NCBI GenBank assembly: GCA_030647435.1
Contig: JAUSJX010000097.1
Location: forward strand, 91,298-155,297
Reading direction: 5' to 3'
DNA: 64,000 nt
Source: Candidatus Rokuibacteriota bacterium
GTDB taxonomy: Bacteria > Methylomirabilota > Methylomirabilia > Rokubacteriales > CSP1-6
Both the position numbers and the translations under genes were made by a program. Below the pieces are notes generated by a model. That model had not been told where the DNA came from. It was given only the letters and a program-made list of their open reading frames with translations, and ran no database searches. The number at the start of each line of letters is the position of its first letter. The stretch's first letter is position 1. Shown here piece by piece: positions 1 through 10,047 of this stretch.

Positions 1-1
1 G

Positions 2-1822
2 AGCGTGCTCTGGTCCTGGATCACGACCGTGGACCACAAGCGCATCGGGCAGCTCTACGGCGTCTCGGCCTTCTTCTTCTTCCTGGTGGGAGGCATCGAG
101 GCCGTGATCATGCGCCTGCAGCTGGCGCAACCCGACAGCACGCTGGTCGGCGCCCAGCGCTTCAACGAGCTGTTCACCATGCATGGGACTACCATGGTGT
201 TCCTGGCGATCATGCCGATGAGCGCGGCTTTCTTCAACTACATGATCCCGCTCCTGATCGGGGCGCGGGATGTGGCCTTCCCCCGGCTGAACGCGCTCTC
301 TTACTGGGTCTTCTTCTCGGGCGCCCTGCTGCTCCACCTGAGCTTCCTCGCGGGCACGGTGCCCGACGCCGGCTGGTTCGGCTACGCGAACCTGACCTCG
401 GCCCAGTTCTCGCCCACGCACAGCATCGACTTCTGGATGCTGGGCCTGCAGGTGCTCGGTATCTCCTCGCTGATGGCCGGCTTCAATTTCATCGTGACCA
501 TCATCAACATGCGCGCCCCCGGCATGACGCTCATGCGGATGCCGCTGTTCGTCTGGATGAGCTTCGTGGTGCAGTTCCTGGTGATCCTGGCCTTCCCGGC
601 CATCACGGTGGCGCTGATCCTCCTGATGTTCGATCGCTTCTTCGGCACGCTCTTCTACGCCCCGGCGGGCGGCGCCGACCCGCTGCTCTGGCAGCACCTC
701 TTCTGGATCTTCGGCCACCCCGAGGTCTACATCCTGATCCTGCCCGCCATGGGCATCGTATCCGAGGTGCTGCCGACCTTCTCGCGCAAGCCGCTCTTCG
801 GCGCCCCCGTGGTCATCTACTCGGGAATCATGATCGGCTTCTTGGGCTTCGGCGTGTGGAGCCACCACATGTTCTCCGTGGGCATGGGCCCGATCGCCGA
901 CTCGGCCTTCTCCATCTCGACCATGCTGATCGCGGTGCCGACGGGCGTGAAGATCCTGAACTGGATCGGCACGCTCTGGGGCGGCAGGATCCAGTTCTCG
1001 AGCCCGCTCTACTTCTCGCTGGGCTTCATCGCCATGTTCACCCTGGGCGGCCTATCGGGCGTCATGCACTCCTCCCCGCCGGTGGACCTGCAGCAGACCG
1101 ATTCCTACTTCGTCGTCGCCCACTTCCACTACGTGCTCTTCGGCGGCTCGATCTTCGGGCTCTTCTCGGGCGTCTACTACTGGTGGCCGAAGATCTTCGG
1201 CAAGCTGCTCGACGAGCGGCTGGGCAAGGTGCACTTCTGGCTGATGCTGATCGGCTTCAACGTCACCTTTTTCCCGATGCACTTCCTGGGACTCATCGGC
1301 ATGCCCCGGCGGATCTACACGTACGCGCCCGACCTCGGCTGGAACTTCTGGAACATGGTCTCGACGATGGGCGTGTTCGTGATCGTGCTCTCGTTCCTGG
1401 TCTTCATCTGGAACGTGATCGCGACCACGCGCTCGGGCGCCCCCGCCCCGGCGGACCCCTGGGACGGGCGCACGCTGGAATGGACCATCCCCTCGCCGCC
1501 GCCCGTGTACAACTTCGCCACCGAGCCCGTGGTCCACGCCCGCGACGACTTCTGGGTGCAGAAGCACGGCGACGGCCACGGCGCCCCGCCCCGGAAGGGC
1601 GCGCCGGCGGCCCACGTGGACACGGCGTCCATCCACATGCCTCCGCCGTCCTACTGGCCCATCCTCCTGGCGGGCGCCCTCTTCGTGATGTTCTCGGGCG
1701 CCCTCGTGAGCATCTACCAGGTGGTCGGGGGCGGCCTCTTGACGCTCTACTGCATGATCCGGTTCATGCTCGAGTACCATCATCAAACGGATGTGGGGCC
1801 GCCCGCGGGAGGGCCCCATTGA
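2..1822 (+). CDS. ctaD: Cytochrome c oxidase subunit I (5' end outside window)
   Basis: Catalytic subunit of an aa3/caa3 haem-copper oxidase in the inner membrane: it reduces O2 at haem a3-CuB and pumps protons. The haem a ligand lies in TMHGTTM, the CuB ligands in GHPEVY and WSHHMFSVG, and the two haem histidines in HFHYVLFGG. GHPEVY also carries the Glu and cross-linked Tyr of A1-type enzymes. The frame is open to the window edge and begins at SWITTVDHKRIG, so the true start is probably upstream; a GTG at base 5 is the first candidate here. About 60 extra C-terminal residues (SYWPILLAGALFVMF onward) add hydrophobic segments after the usual end. The stop overlaps the subunit III start (TGATG). 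Subunit II is expected just upstream. Confidence 0.95.
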   Translation, partial: SVLWSWITTVDHKRIGQLYGVSAFFFFLVGGIEAVIMRLQLAQPDSTLVGAQRFNELFTMHGTTMVFLAIMPMSAAFFNYMIPLLIGARDVAFPRLNALSYWVFFSGALLLHLSFLAGTVPDAGWFGYANLTSAQFSPTHSIDFWMLGLQVLGISSLMAGFNFIVTIINMRAPGMTLMRMPLFVWMSFVVQFLVILAFPAITVALILLMFDRFFGTLFYAPAGGADPLLWQHLFWIFGHPEVYILILPAMGIVSEVLPTFSRKPLFGAPVVIYSGIMIGFLGFGVWSHHMFSVGMGPIADSAFSISTMLIAVPTGVKILNWIGTLWGGRIQFSSPLYFSLGFIAMFTLGGLSGVMHSSPPVDLQQTDSYFVVAHFHYVLFGGSIFGLFSGVYYWWPKIFGKLLDERLGKVHFWLMLIGFNVTFFPMHFLGLIGMPRRIYTYAPDLGWNFWNMVSTMGVFVIVLSFLVFIWNVIATTRSGAPAPADPWDGRTLEWTIPSPPPVYNFATEPVVHARDDFWVQKHGDGHGAPPRKGAPAAHVDTASIHMPPPSYWPILLAGALFVMFSGALVSIYQVVGGGLLTLYCMIRFMLEYHHQTDVGPPAGGPH

Positions 1823-2421
1823 TGGCCGCGGAGCACACCGCCGTCGCGCACGACCCGAACATCGGCTGCACCGGGCTCGACCATCGCAAGATGGGGATGT
1901 GGGCCTTCCTCGGCTCCGAGTGCATGTTCTTCGGCTCGCTGATCGGCACGTACCTCGCCTACAAGGGCAAGAGCATCAACGGGCCGGGCCCCCACGAGAT
2001 CCTGAACATCCCGCTGACGTCGCTCAGCGCCTTCGTCCTACTCATGTCGTCCCTGCTGATGGTGCTGGCGCTGGCCGCTGTCCAGCGCAACGACATGAAG
2101 TGGGGCAAGATCTGGCTCTTCATGACGGCGGTGTTAGGCGCGGGCTTCGTCGGCTTCCAGATCTTCGAGTTCACGCACTTCGTCCACCTGGGCCTGACGC
2201 TCCAGACGAACCTCTTCGGCTCCACCTTCTTCGTGCTGACGGGCTTCCACGGCGCCCACGTCACGGGCGGCGTCATCTGGCTCCTCTCGCTCTGGGTGCT
2301 GGCGCTGCGCGGCAAGCTCGGGGCGCAGGACTCGCTCAAGGTCGAGATCTGCGGCCTGTACTGGCACTTCGTGGACATCGTCTGGATCGCCATCTTCACC
2401 CTCATCTACCTGATCCCGTAG
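1822..2421 (+). CDS. ctaE: Cytochrome c oxidase subunit III
   Basis: Integral membrane subunit that stabilises the oxidase core. The 199-residue product has about five hydrophobic segments and the family's signature regions: HRKMGMWAFLGSECMFF near the N-terminus, GSTFFVLTGFHGAHV in the middle and YWHFVDIVWIAIFTLIYL at the end. It is the short form that lacks the first two helices of the mitochondrial protein. The ATG shares one base with the subunit I stop, so translation is probably coupled. Subunit IV follows after 13 bases. Confidence 0.95.
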   Translation: MAAEHTAVAHDPNIGCTGLDHRKMGMWAFLGSECMFFGSLIGTYLAYKGKSINGPGPHEILNIPLTSLSAFVLLMSSLLMVLALAAVQRNDMKWGKIWLFMTAVLGAGFVGFQIFEFTHFVHLGLTLQTNLFGSTFFVLTGFHGAHVTGGVIWLLSLWVLALRGKLGAQDSLKVEICGLYWHFVDIVWIAIFTLIYLIP

Positions 2422-2434
2422 GAGGCCGAGGGTT

Positions 2435-2773
2435 ATGGATTCGAGCCACGCCGCTCCCACAGCAGCCCACGCCCCGGGCGGGGGCCATGCCACGGTCCAG
2501 ACCTATATTCGGGTGGCCGTGGTGCTAGGCCTTCTCACCGCCATCGAGATCGGCGCGCTGTACGTGCCGGGCATCCCGAGCCACGCCCTGGTCGCGCTGC
2601 TCCTCGTCTTCTCCGTCTTCAAGTTCGGGCTGGTGGTCGCCTTCTTCATGCACCTGCGCTACGACAACAAGCTGCTGACCGTGCTCTTCGTCGGCCCACT
2701 CATCATCGCCGTCACCATCATCCTCGCCATCATGGCGCTCTTCGGCGCCTACATCCTGCTCGCGCGCGGGTAG
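2435..2773 (+). CDS. ctaF: Cytochrome c oxidase subunit IV (prokaryotic type)
   Basis: Small membrane subunit of the oxidase, 112 residues. A polar Ala/His/Gly-rich N-terminus of about 25 residues is followed by three hydrophobic segments. The central FKFGLVVAFFMHLRYD matches the conserved core of the bacterial COX4 family. AGGAGG lies 8 to 13 bases before the ATG, supporting this start. Position directly after subunits I and III and before ctaG confirms the assignment. The symbol is by family and position only. Confidence 0.88.
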   Translation: MDSSHAAPTAAHAPGGGHATVQTYIRVAVVLGLLTAIEIGALYVPGIPSHALVALLLVFSVFKFGLVVAFFMHLRYDNKLLTVLFVGPLIIAVTIILAIMALFGAYILLARG

Positions 2774-2777
2774 AAGC

Positions 2778-3638
2778 ATGGCGCACGTAGTGCCCGGGCC
2801 CGCGGGGCCGCCGCCCCTCGGGCCCGACGGCTTTGACTGGACCGCGTGGCACCCCGATCTCACCGTCGTCGCGGGCGTCGCGGCGCTCGGCGGCGTGTAC
2901 GTAGCCGCGCTCCGCCGGGGGCGCGCCCAGGGCCGGCGCGTGAAGGGCGTCAAGGTGGTCTCCTTCTTCGCGGGGCTCGCGGTGCTGCTGGGCTCGCTGA
3001 CCGGGCCGCTCCACGATCTCTCGGACCACTACCTCTTCAGCGCCCACATGGTCCAGCACCTCCTGCTGGTTTTCGCCATGCCGCCGCTCCTGCTCTACGG
3101 CACGCCGGGCTGGATGCTCTCGCCGCTCCTGCGCCACCCGCTCGTGCTGAGCCTCGGGCGCCGCCTGACGCGGCCCTCGGGGGCGTTCGCGAGCTTCAAC
3201 CTCGTGCTCGTGGCCTGGCACCTGCCGCCGCTCTACAACCTGGCGATGGATCACCACGGCGTGCACATCGTCGAGCACCTCATGATCATGGTCGTATCGG
3301 TCATCCTGTGGTGGCCGGTGATGTCGCCCTCGCACGAGCTGCCGCGCGCGCCCTATCCCGTGCAGATGCTGTACCTGTTCGTGGTCGGCTTGCCCATGGT
3401 CGTCGTCTCGATCTTCATCACGATGGCCGGGAGCGTGCTCTACCCCTACTACGCTGCGGCGCCCCGGGTGTGGGAGGCGCTCACGCCGCACACCGACCAG
3501 CACCTGGGCGGCCTCATCATGTGGATCCCCGGGGGGCTCGTCTTCCTGATCGCGATCAGCGTCGTCTTCTTCCGCTGGCAGGCCGCCGGTGGCCAGGACG
3601 GCGCCATCGCCCCGCTCGGAGCCTCGCATGGCGGGTAG
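2778..3638 (+). CDS. ctaG: Cytochrome c oxidase assembly factor, CtaG (caa3) family
   Basis: Polytopic membrane protein of the caa3-type CtaG family, thought to help assemble the oxidase CuB centre. It is unrelated to the Cox11-type CtaG. The 286-residue product has seven or so hydrophobic segments. Family-typical patches are HMVQHLLLVFAMPPLLL, a WHLPPLYNLAMDH block and HLMIMVVSVILWWPV, with several His residues that could bind metal. It starts 4 bases after the subunit IV stop and its 3' end overlaps ctaA by 11 bases. Membership in the oxidase operon is the strongest functional evidence. Confidence 0.88.
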   Translation: MAHVVPGPAGPPPLGPDGFDWTAWHPDLTVVAGVAALGGVYVAALRRGRAQGRRVKGVKVVSFFAGLAVLLGSLTGPLHDLSDHYLFSAHMVQHLLLVFAMPPLLLYGTPGWMLSPLLRHPLVLSLGRRLTRPSGAFASFNLVLVAWHLPPLYNLAMDHHGVHIVEHLMIMVVSVILWWPVMSPSHELPRAPYPVQMLYLFVVGLPMVVVSIFITMAGSVLYPYYAAAPRVWEALTPHTDQHLGGLIMWIPGGLVFLIAISVVFFRWQAAGGQDGAIAPLGASHGG

Positions 3639-4551
3639 CCCGCCGCGCGCCTGCCCGCCGCGCGCCTGGGCGTGGGCGGCTATCGTCGCCCTCTCCCTGC
3701 TCATGACCATGGGCAACATCGTGAGCGCCACCGGCTCCGGCCTCGCTTGCCCCGACTGGCCGCTCTGCCACGGGCGCCTCCTGCCGCCCGCGCAAACTGA
3801 GGTCCTGATCGAGTTCAGCCACCGGCTCAAGGCCATCCCGTTCACCCTGCTGCTGCTCGTGACCGTGGTCCTGACGTGGCGGCGCACGACGGCGCGCGCG
3901 CCGCGACGCTTGAGCCTCATCCTGGTCGCCCTCCTCGCGGCACAGATCGGCCTGGGCGGCGTAACGGTGCTTTTCAAGCTGCCTGATCTCGTGAGCACCG
4001 CCCACCTCGTGAACGCGCTCCTGATCCTCGCCGGGCTCATCATCCTGGCCGAGGGCACGCGGGCGCACCCCCCGGTGCCGGCGCGGCTCAAGCGGCTGGC
4101 CATGGCCGGCCTGGCGGCGCTCCTCCTCCAGCTGGCGCTCGGCGGATACGTGCGCCACGCGGGGGCGGGGCTCGCCTGCCCCGACTTCCCGCTCTGCAGC
4201 GGCAGCCTCCTGCCGCACCACTGGGAGAGCGGGGTTCACTGGACCCACCGGTGGCTCGGAGTGGTGTTCCTCGGGCTCTTCGTCCACCTCGCGCTGACGG
4301 CGCGGCGTACGGCGCTGGCAAGGCCCGCGGCGGCGGCGGCGGTGCTCGCCGTCCTGCAGGTGGCGCTGGGGATCATGGCCGTGCTCGGAGGGCCGGCCGT
4401 GCCGCTCCGTGCGGCGCACGCCGTGGTCGCCTACGCGCTGTGGGGAGTGCTCGTCTGGCTCTCGGCTCACGCCGAGGGGTGGATTGCCGTCGCGCGGGGC
4501 GCGGAAGCCCCGACGCGCGAGATCATCGGCGGGGTCGCCCGTGCCTCCTAG
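3628..4551 (+). CDS. ctaA: Haem A synthase (COX15/CtaA)
   Basis: Oxidises the C8 methyl of haem O to a formyl group, giving haem A. The 307-residue membrane protein shows the internal duplication of the family: a GLACPDWPLCHG half and a GLACPDFPLCSG half. Conserved histidine helices include EFSHRLKAIPF, STAHLVNALL, HWTHRWLGVVF and AAHAVVAYAL. The ATG at MAGSPPRA was chosen because it has a CGGAG ribosome-binding site and leaves a short overlap with ctaG. An in-frame ATG 39 bases upstream would only add a non-conserved Arg/Pro-rich leader. Confidence 0.93.
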   Translation: MAGSPPRACPPRAWAWAAIVALSLLMTMGNIVSATGSGLACPDWPLCHGRLLPPAQTEVLIEFSHRLKAIPFTLLLLVTVVLTWRRTTARAPRRLSLILVALLAAQIGLGGVTVLFKLPDLVSTAHLVNALLILAGLIILAEGTRAHPPVPARLKRLAMAGLAALLLQLALGGYVRHAGAGLACPDFPLCSGSLLPHHWESGVHWTHRWLGVVFLGLFVHLALTARRTALARPAAAAAVLAVLQVALGIMAVLGGPAVPLRAAHAVVAYALWGVLVWLSAHAEGWIAVARGAEAPTREIIGGVARAS

Positions 4552-5476
4552 GGCTTTAAGCCCGACCGCCCGCGCGTGGGCGGCCACGGGCCTCGGCGAG
4601 CGCGTCGGCGCCTACGCGGAGCTGTCCAAGTTCGGCATCGTGCTGCTCGTGCTGGTCTCGGCGGCGGCCGGCTTCATGCTGCGCGCGCCGCTCGGCGCCG
4701 ACTTCCCCTGGGCGCACGGCCTGGTCGTGCTGGCGGGCGTGATGCTGCTCTCCTCGGGCGCGTCGGCCCTCAACCAGGTGCAGGAGCGAGACAAGGACGC
4801 GCTGATGGCGCGGACGGCGAACCGTCCCCTGCCCTCGGGGCGTCTCTCGCACGCCCAGGGCCTCGCCTTCGCCGCCCTTGCCACGGTCGGGGGCGCGGTC
4901 GTGCTGTGGCTCGGCATCGGCCGCACCGCGGGCGTGCTCGGGATCATTGCGGCGGTTTTCTACAACGGGGTCTACACGCCGTGGCTCAAGCCGACTTCGC
5001 CCTTCGCCGCCGTGCCGGGCGCCATCCCCGGCTCGATCCCGCCCGTCATCGGCTGGGTGGCGGCCGGCGGCAGTCTCACGGACGCCGGCGCCATCATCCT
5101 CTTCGGCATCCTCTTCCTCTGGCAGATGCCCCACTTCTGGGCGCTGGCGCTCCGCTACCGCGCCGACTACGCCTCGGGCGGCTTCCCCATGGTCAGCGAG
5201 GTGGTGGGCGTCGAAGGCACGGCGCGGCTCATCCTGCTCTACGCCTCGGGGCTGACCGCGTGGTCTCTTGCGGCGCCGACCTTCGGCGTCGGCGGGCCGG
5301 TAACCTTCGTGATCGCGGCGCTGCTCGGCGGGCGGCTCATGTGGCTCGCCGTCAAGTTCGCCCGCGAGCCCCACGACCAGCGAGGCTGGCTCAAGCTCTT
5401 CCTCTTCTCGAACTTCTACCTCCTGTTGCTTTTCGCCGGGATGGTCGCCGAGCGCCTCCTGCTGCGCCTCTTCTGA
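4541..5476 (+). CDS. ctaB: Protoheme IX farnesyltransferase (haem O synthase)
   Basis: Transfers a farnesyl group to the protohaem vinyl side chain, the step before CtaA. It is a UbiA-superfamily prenyltransferase of 311 residues with about nine membrane segments. The Asp-rich prenyl-diphosphate site reads NQVQERDKDALMARTANRPL, and the second conserved loop is DYASGGFPMVSEVVG. The GTG start overlaps the ctaA stop, in keeping with tight packing of the oxidase operon; a longer upstream reading would lie inside ctaA. The gene ends immediately before a large palindromic repeat. Confidence 0.93.
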   Translation: MPPRALSPTARAWAATGLGERVGAYAELSKFGIVLLVLVSAAAGFMLRAPLGADFPWAHGLVVLAGVMLLSSGASALNQVQERDKDALMARTANRPLPSGRLSHAQGLAFAALATVGGAVVLWLGIGRTAGVLGIIAAVFYNGVYTPWLKPTSPFAAVPGAIPGSIPPVIGWVAAGGSLTDAGAIILFGILFLWQMPHFWALALRYRADYASGGFPMVSEVVGVEGTARLILLYASGLTAWSLAAPTFGVGGPVTFVIAALLGGRLMWLAVKFAREPHDQRGWLKLFLFSNFYLLLLFAGMVAERLLLRLF

Positions 5477-5477
5477 C

Positions 5478-5563
5478 GGGGTCAGGTCTTGCATTCCTAC
5501 ATTGCCTACGCGCTGAGACATACCCCGCCAAGGAACCAATGTAGGAATGCAAGACCTGACCCC
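5478..5563. repeat. Perfect 27-bp inverted repeat, REP/RAYT type
   Basis: The arms at 5478-5504 and 5537-5563 are exact reverse complements, separated by 32 bases. The outer end is GGGGTCAGGTCTTGCATTCC. Sequences beginning GGGGTCAGGTCTTG are, from general knowledge, typical flanks of REP-associated (Y1) tyrosine transposases; no transposase gene lies nearby, so this is a solitary non-autonomous copy. It begins two bases after the ctaB stop and could also act as a terminator-like structure, although there is no T tract. Confidence 0.8.
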
Positions 5564-5601
5564 AAGGTTTGGTATCCTAGGATGCTCGCAAGCGCGCACC
5601 C

Positions 5602-6912
5602 ATGAACATCTGCGTCGTCGGCACAGGGTATGTCGGGCTCGTCACCGGGGCGGTCTTCGCCGACCTGGGCAACGACGTGGTCTGCGTGGACAACGACCGC
5701 GCCAAGATCGACGCCCTCAAGGCCGGGCGCATGCCCATCTACGAGCCGGGCCTCGAGGAGATGGTCGCGCGCAACGTGGAGGACCGGCGGCTCTCGTTCA
5801 CCACGGACCTGGGCGCGGGCATCCGCCATGGGGACGTGATCTTCATCTCCGTCGGCACGCCGCCCAAGGACAGCGGCGAGACCGACCTCTCGCACGTCGA
5901 GGCGGTCGCGGCCGAGATCGGCCGCTCGATGGACCGCTACAAGGTGGTCGTCAACAAGTCCACGGCCCCGGTCGGCACGGGCGAGCTCGTCCGCGAGGTC
6001 ATCGGGCGCCACCAGCCGCGCCCGGTCGAGTTCGACGTCGTGTCGAACCCCGAGTTCCTGCGCGAGGGCTCGGCCATCGAGGACACGCTCCGCCCGGATC
6101 GCATCGTGATCGGCGCGCCCTCCCAGCAGGTGGCGATGACGCTCGTCGAGCTCTACGCGCCGCTCGAGCGACCCATGATCATCACCGACCTGCCGTCGGC
6201 GGAGGTCATCAAGTACGCGTCCAATGCCTTCCTCGCCGCCAAGATCTCCTTCATCAACGCCATCGCCAACATCTGCGAGGCGGCCGGCGCCGACGTGACG
6301 CAGGTCATGAAGGGCATGGGGCTCGACCCGCGCATCGGCGGGGCGTTCCTCCAGGCGGGGCTGGGCTACGGCGGCTCCTGCTTCCCCAAGGACGTGGACT
6401 CGCTCATCCACACGGCCGGCCGCCTCGGCTACGACTTCAAGCTCCTCCGCTCGATCGTGGAGATCAACCGCGAGCGCGCCGCGCATCTCGTCGAGACCGT
6501 CGCCAAGGCCCTGGGCCCGCTGGACGACACGACGATTGCGGTGCTGGGCCTCGCCTTCAAGCCGAACACCGACGACATGCGCGAGGCCAAGAGCGTGGAG
6601 GTCGTCCAGCTCCTGCACGCGGCCGGCGCCAGGATCCGCGCCTACGACCCGGCGGCCATGGACAACGCCAGGCGGCTCCTGCCGGCCGGCGTCACCTTCA
6701 GCGCCTCGCCCTACGAGGCGGCCGAGGGCGCGCACGCGGTCGTGCTGGTGACGGAGTGGAACGAGTTCAAGTACCTCAACCTCGAGCGGCTGCGCGGCCT
6801 GCTCAAGCGCCCCGTGATCTTCGACGGGCGCAACCTCTGGGAGCCGGAGCGGATGCGGCGCCTCGGCTTCGAGTACTACTCGGTCGGACGGAAACCCGTC
6901 CTGCCGGCCTGA
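5602..6912 (+). CDS. ugd: UDP-glucose 6-dehydrogenase
   Basis: Oxidises UDP-glucose to UDP-glucuronate with two NAD+. The 436-residue product opens with a Rossmann loop ([12 protein letters not shown]), has a central dimerisation domain, and carries the catalytic cysteine in [10 protein letters not shown] (C260). The third domain starts near [18 protein letters not shown], the family signature. Length is normal. The next gene consumes UDP-glucuronate, so the pair forms a UDP-xylose branch. It is the first gene after the large inverted repeat; no clear promoter was found in the 38 bases between them. Confidence 0.95.
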   Translation: MNICVVGTGYVGLVTGAVFADLGNDVVCVDNDRAKIDALKAGRMPIYEPGLEEMVARNVEDRRLSFTTDLGAGIRHGDVIFISVGTPPKDSGETDLSHVEAVAAEIGRSMDRYKVVVNKSTAPVGTGELVREVIGRHQPRPVEFDVVSNPEFLREGSAIEDTLRPDRIVIGAPSQQVAMTLVELYAPLERPMIITDLPSAEVIKYASNAFLAAKISFINAIANICEAAGADVTQVMKGMGLDPRIGGAFLQAGLGYGGSCFPKDVDSLIHTAGRLGYDFKLLRSIVEINRERAAHLVETVAKALGPLDDTTIAVLGLAFKPNTDDMREAKSVEVVQLLHAAGARIRAYDPAAMDNARRLLPAGVTFSASPYEAAEGAHAVVLVTEWNEFKYLNLERLRGLLKRPVIFDGRNLWEPERMRRLGFEYYSVGRKPVLPA

Positions 6913-6922
6913 GGGCGCCCGC

Positions 6923-7854
<932 letters not shown>

Positions 7855-7858
<4 letters not shown>

Positions 7859-8784
7859 AGGTGCTCGTCACGGGGGGAGCGGGCTTCATCGGCTCCCACG
7901 TCGCGGACGCCTTCATCCGCGCCGGGCACGCGGTGGCCATCGTGGACGACCTCTCCACCGGCAACCGCGCGTGGCTCCCCCCGCAGGCGGCCTTCCACGC
8001 GCTGGACATCCGGAGCGGGCAGCTCAGCGAGGTCTTCGCGGCCGAGCGTCCCGACGCGGTGGCGCACCTGGCCGCCCAGGCCTCCGTCGGCCGTTCCGTC
8101 GCCGATCCGGCCTTCGACGCGTCGGTCAACATCGGGGGCGGGCTCAACCTGCTTGACTGCTGCCGGCGCTTCGGCGTGCGGCGGATGATCTACTCCTCGA
8201 GCGGCGGCGCCGGCTACGGCGACACGGACCTGATCCCCACGCCCGAGGAGCACCCGGCCCGGCCCGCCTCGCCCTACGGGATCACCAAGGTCGCGATGGA
8301 GCAGTACGTCGAGGCCTGGGGCGCCCTCTGGGGCATGAGCGGCATCTCTCTCCGCTACGCCAACGTGTACGGTCCGCGCCAGAACCCCCACGGCGAGGCG
8401 GGCGTGGTGGCCATCTTCTGCCGCCGCGTCCTGGCCGGCGAGGCGCTGGTGATCAACGGCGACGGGCTCCAGACGCGCGACTTCGTCTACGTGGACGACG
8501 TGGCGGCGGCCAACCTGCTGGCCCTCGAGCGCGCGGACGTCACCGGGCCGGTGAACATCGGGACGGGAGTGGAGACCTCGGTGAACGCCATCTGCGTCGC
8601 GCTCAGCAAAGCCGCGGGATCGAGCGTCGACGCCGTCCACGCCCCGGCGCGACCCGGCGAGCAGCGGCGCAGCTGCCTGAGCCCCAAGCTCGCCGAGCGC
8701 GTGCTCGGCTGGCGTCCGACCGTGCCTCTCGGCGACGGCTTGATCCAGACTCTCGACCATTTCAGGAAGGAGACCAAACGATGA
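7855..8784 (+). CDS. NAD-dependent sugar epimerase (GalE-like)
   Basis: Extended short-chain dehydrogenase of 309 residues that acts on a nucleotide sugar, most likely as a UDP-glucose/UDP-N-acetylglucosamine 4-epimerase. Visible motifs are [27 protein letters not shown], a [10 protein letters not shown] strand and the catalytic YGITK. Substrate cannot be read from sequence. The GTG start overlaps the uxs stop (GTGA); an in-frame GTG 27 bases upstream would add only nine residues inside uxs. The stop overlaps the next ATG (ATGA). Confidence 0.85.
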
Positions 8785-8951
8785 TCGACGAGGAGCTGCG
8801 GGCCATCCTGGCCTGCCCGGCCTGCAAGGGCAACCTCATCTTCGAGGAAACGCGCATTATCTGCCAGCGGTGCCAGAAGGCCTACCCGATCCGCGACGGC
8901 ATCCCGGTCATGCTCATCAGCGAGGCGCAGCCCTGGACACCGGACACATAA
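8781..8951 (+). CDS. Trm112-like / UPF0434 zinc-ribbon protein (56 residues)
   Basis: A short gene easily missed by length cut-offs. It encodes 56 residues with two CxxC pairs (CPAC and CQRC) around a beta-rich core. The start resembles [15 protein letters not shown] of the UPF0434/Trm112 family, and [11 protein letters not shown] is the usual ending block. Trm112-type proteins activate methyltransferases; the role of the short bacterial ones is poorly defined. GGAAGGAG lies upstream and the ATG overlaps the epimerase stop. It lies among nucleotide-sugar genes. Confidence 0.85.
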   Translation: MIDEELRAILACPACKGNLIFEETRIICQRCQKAYPIRDGIPVMLISEAQPWTPDT

Positions 8952-10012
8952 CCGCCGTCATCCTGGCCGGGGGCCAAGGCACGCGCCTGCGCCCCCTGAC
9001 GAGCTCCCGCCCGAAGCCTGTCGTCCCGCTGCTCAACATCCCGTTTCTGGCCTACCAGCTGGCCCTGCTGCGTCGGCACGGGGTCGAGCGCGTCGTGCTG
9101 TCGTGCTCCTATCTCGTGGACGAGGTTCGGCGGACCATGGGCGACGGCGCCGGCTGGGGCGTCGGGCTCCACTACGCCGTCGAAGCGGAGCCGTTGGGGA
9201 CGGCGGGCGGCGTCCGGAACGCGGCCGATCTCGTGAGCGGCCTCGTCGTCGTGCTCAACGGCGACGTCCTGACCGACGTCGACCTCTCCGCCATGCTGCG
9301 CTTCCACGCCCAGCGCGGGGCGCGGGCCACGATCTTCCTGACGCGCGTGGAAGACCCCAGCCCCTACGGCCTGGTCGAGGTGGCGGGCGACGGGCGCGTG
9401 ACAGGATTCGTGGAGAAACCAAGCGCGGCGCAGCGCACGGCCGACACGGTCAACGCCGGGATCTACGTGCTCGACGGCGCCCTGCTGGCGCGAATCCCGC
9501 CCGGCCGCGTCGCGTCCATGGAGCGCGAGTTCTTCCCGGGGCTCCTGGCCGACGGCCTGCCTTTCTTCGGGTGGGTCGGCGACGGCTACTGGATTGACAT
9601 CGGCAGCCCCGAAAAGTACCGCCAGGCCCAGCTCGACCTGCTGGAGGGCCGGGTGGCGACGGACGTGGGCCCGGCGGGCGCGGGCGGCGACCGGCTATCG
9701 ATCGCGACCGATGCAATCTTGGGCGCGCGCGTCTCCGCCGTGGCGCCGGTCGTGATCGGCGCGGGGTGCCGGCTCGCGGACGACTGTCGCGTCGGCCCGT
9801 CCGCCGTCCTGGGCCCGGGATGCGCCGTTGGAGCCGCGGCAGCCGTCGAGGGCGCCGTCCTCTGGGAGCGCGTCTCGGTGGGCGCCGGCGCCGTGCTCCG
9901 CGACTGCATCGTCGGCGCGGACGTCCGCATCGGCCCGCACGCCCACGTCGGCCCCGGCGTCGTGCTCGAGGACGGCGCCGTCGTGGCCTCGCACGCCCGC
10001 CTCGTCCGCTGA
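8870..10012 (+). CDS. Sugar-1-phosphate nucleotidyltransferase with left-handed beta-helix
   Basis: Makes an NDP-sugar from a sugar-1-phosphate. The catalytic loop is [15 protein letters not shown], with LNGDVL as the metal site and FVEKPS as the sugar site; overall it resembles GDP-mannose pyrophosphorylases. The C-terminal third has hexapeptide repeats ([15 protein letters not shown] and onward). The start is uncertain. The GTG used here overlaps the Trm112-like gene by 82 bases and adds a non-conserved leader. A CTG at 8933, preceded by GCGAGGCG, would begin just before the conserved domain. Confidence 0.85.
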   Translation: MPEGLPDPRRHPGHAHQRGAALDTGHITAVILAGGQGTRLRPLTSSRPKPVVPLLNIPFLAYQLALLRRHGVERVVLSCSYLVDEVRRTMGDGAGWGVGLHYAVEAEPLGTAGGVRNAADLVSGLVVVLNGDVLTDVDLSAMLRFHAQRGARATIFLTRVEDPSPYGLVEVAGDGRVTGFVEKPSAAQRTADTVNAGIYVLDGALLARIPPGRVASMEREFFPGLLADGLPFFGWVGDGYWIDIGSPEKYRQAQLDLLEGRVATDVGPAGAGGDRLSIATDAILGARVSAVAPVVIGAGCRLADDCRVGPSAVLGPGCAVGAAAAVEGAVLWERVSVGAGAVLRDCIVGADVRIGPHAHVGPGVVLEDGAVVASHARLVR

Positions 10013-10047
10013 CGCATCGCGGCTCAGCGCGTGATATCCTGAGACAG

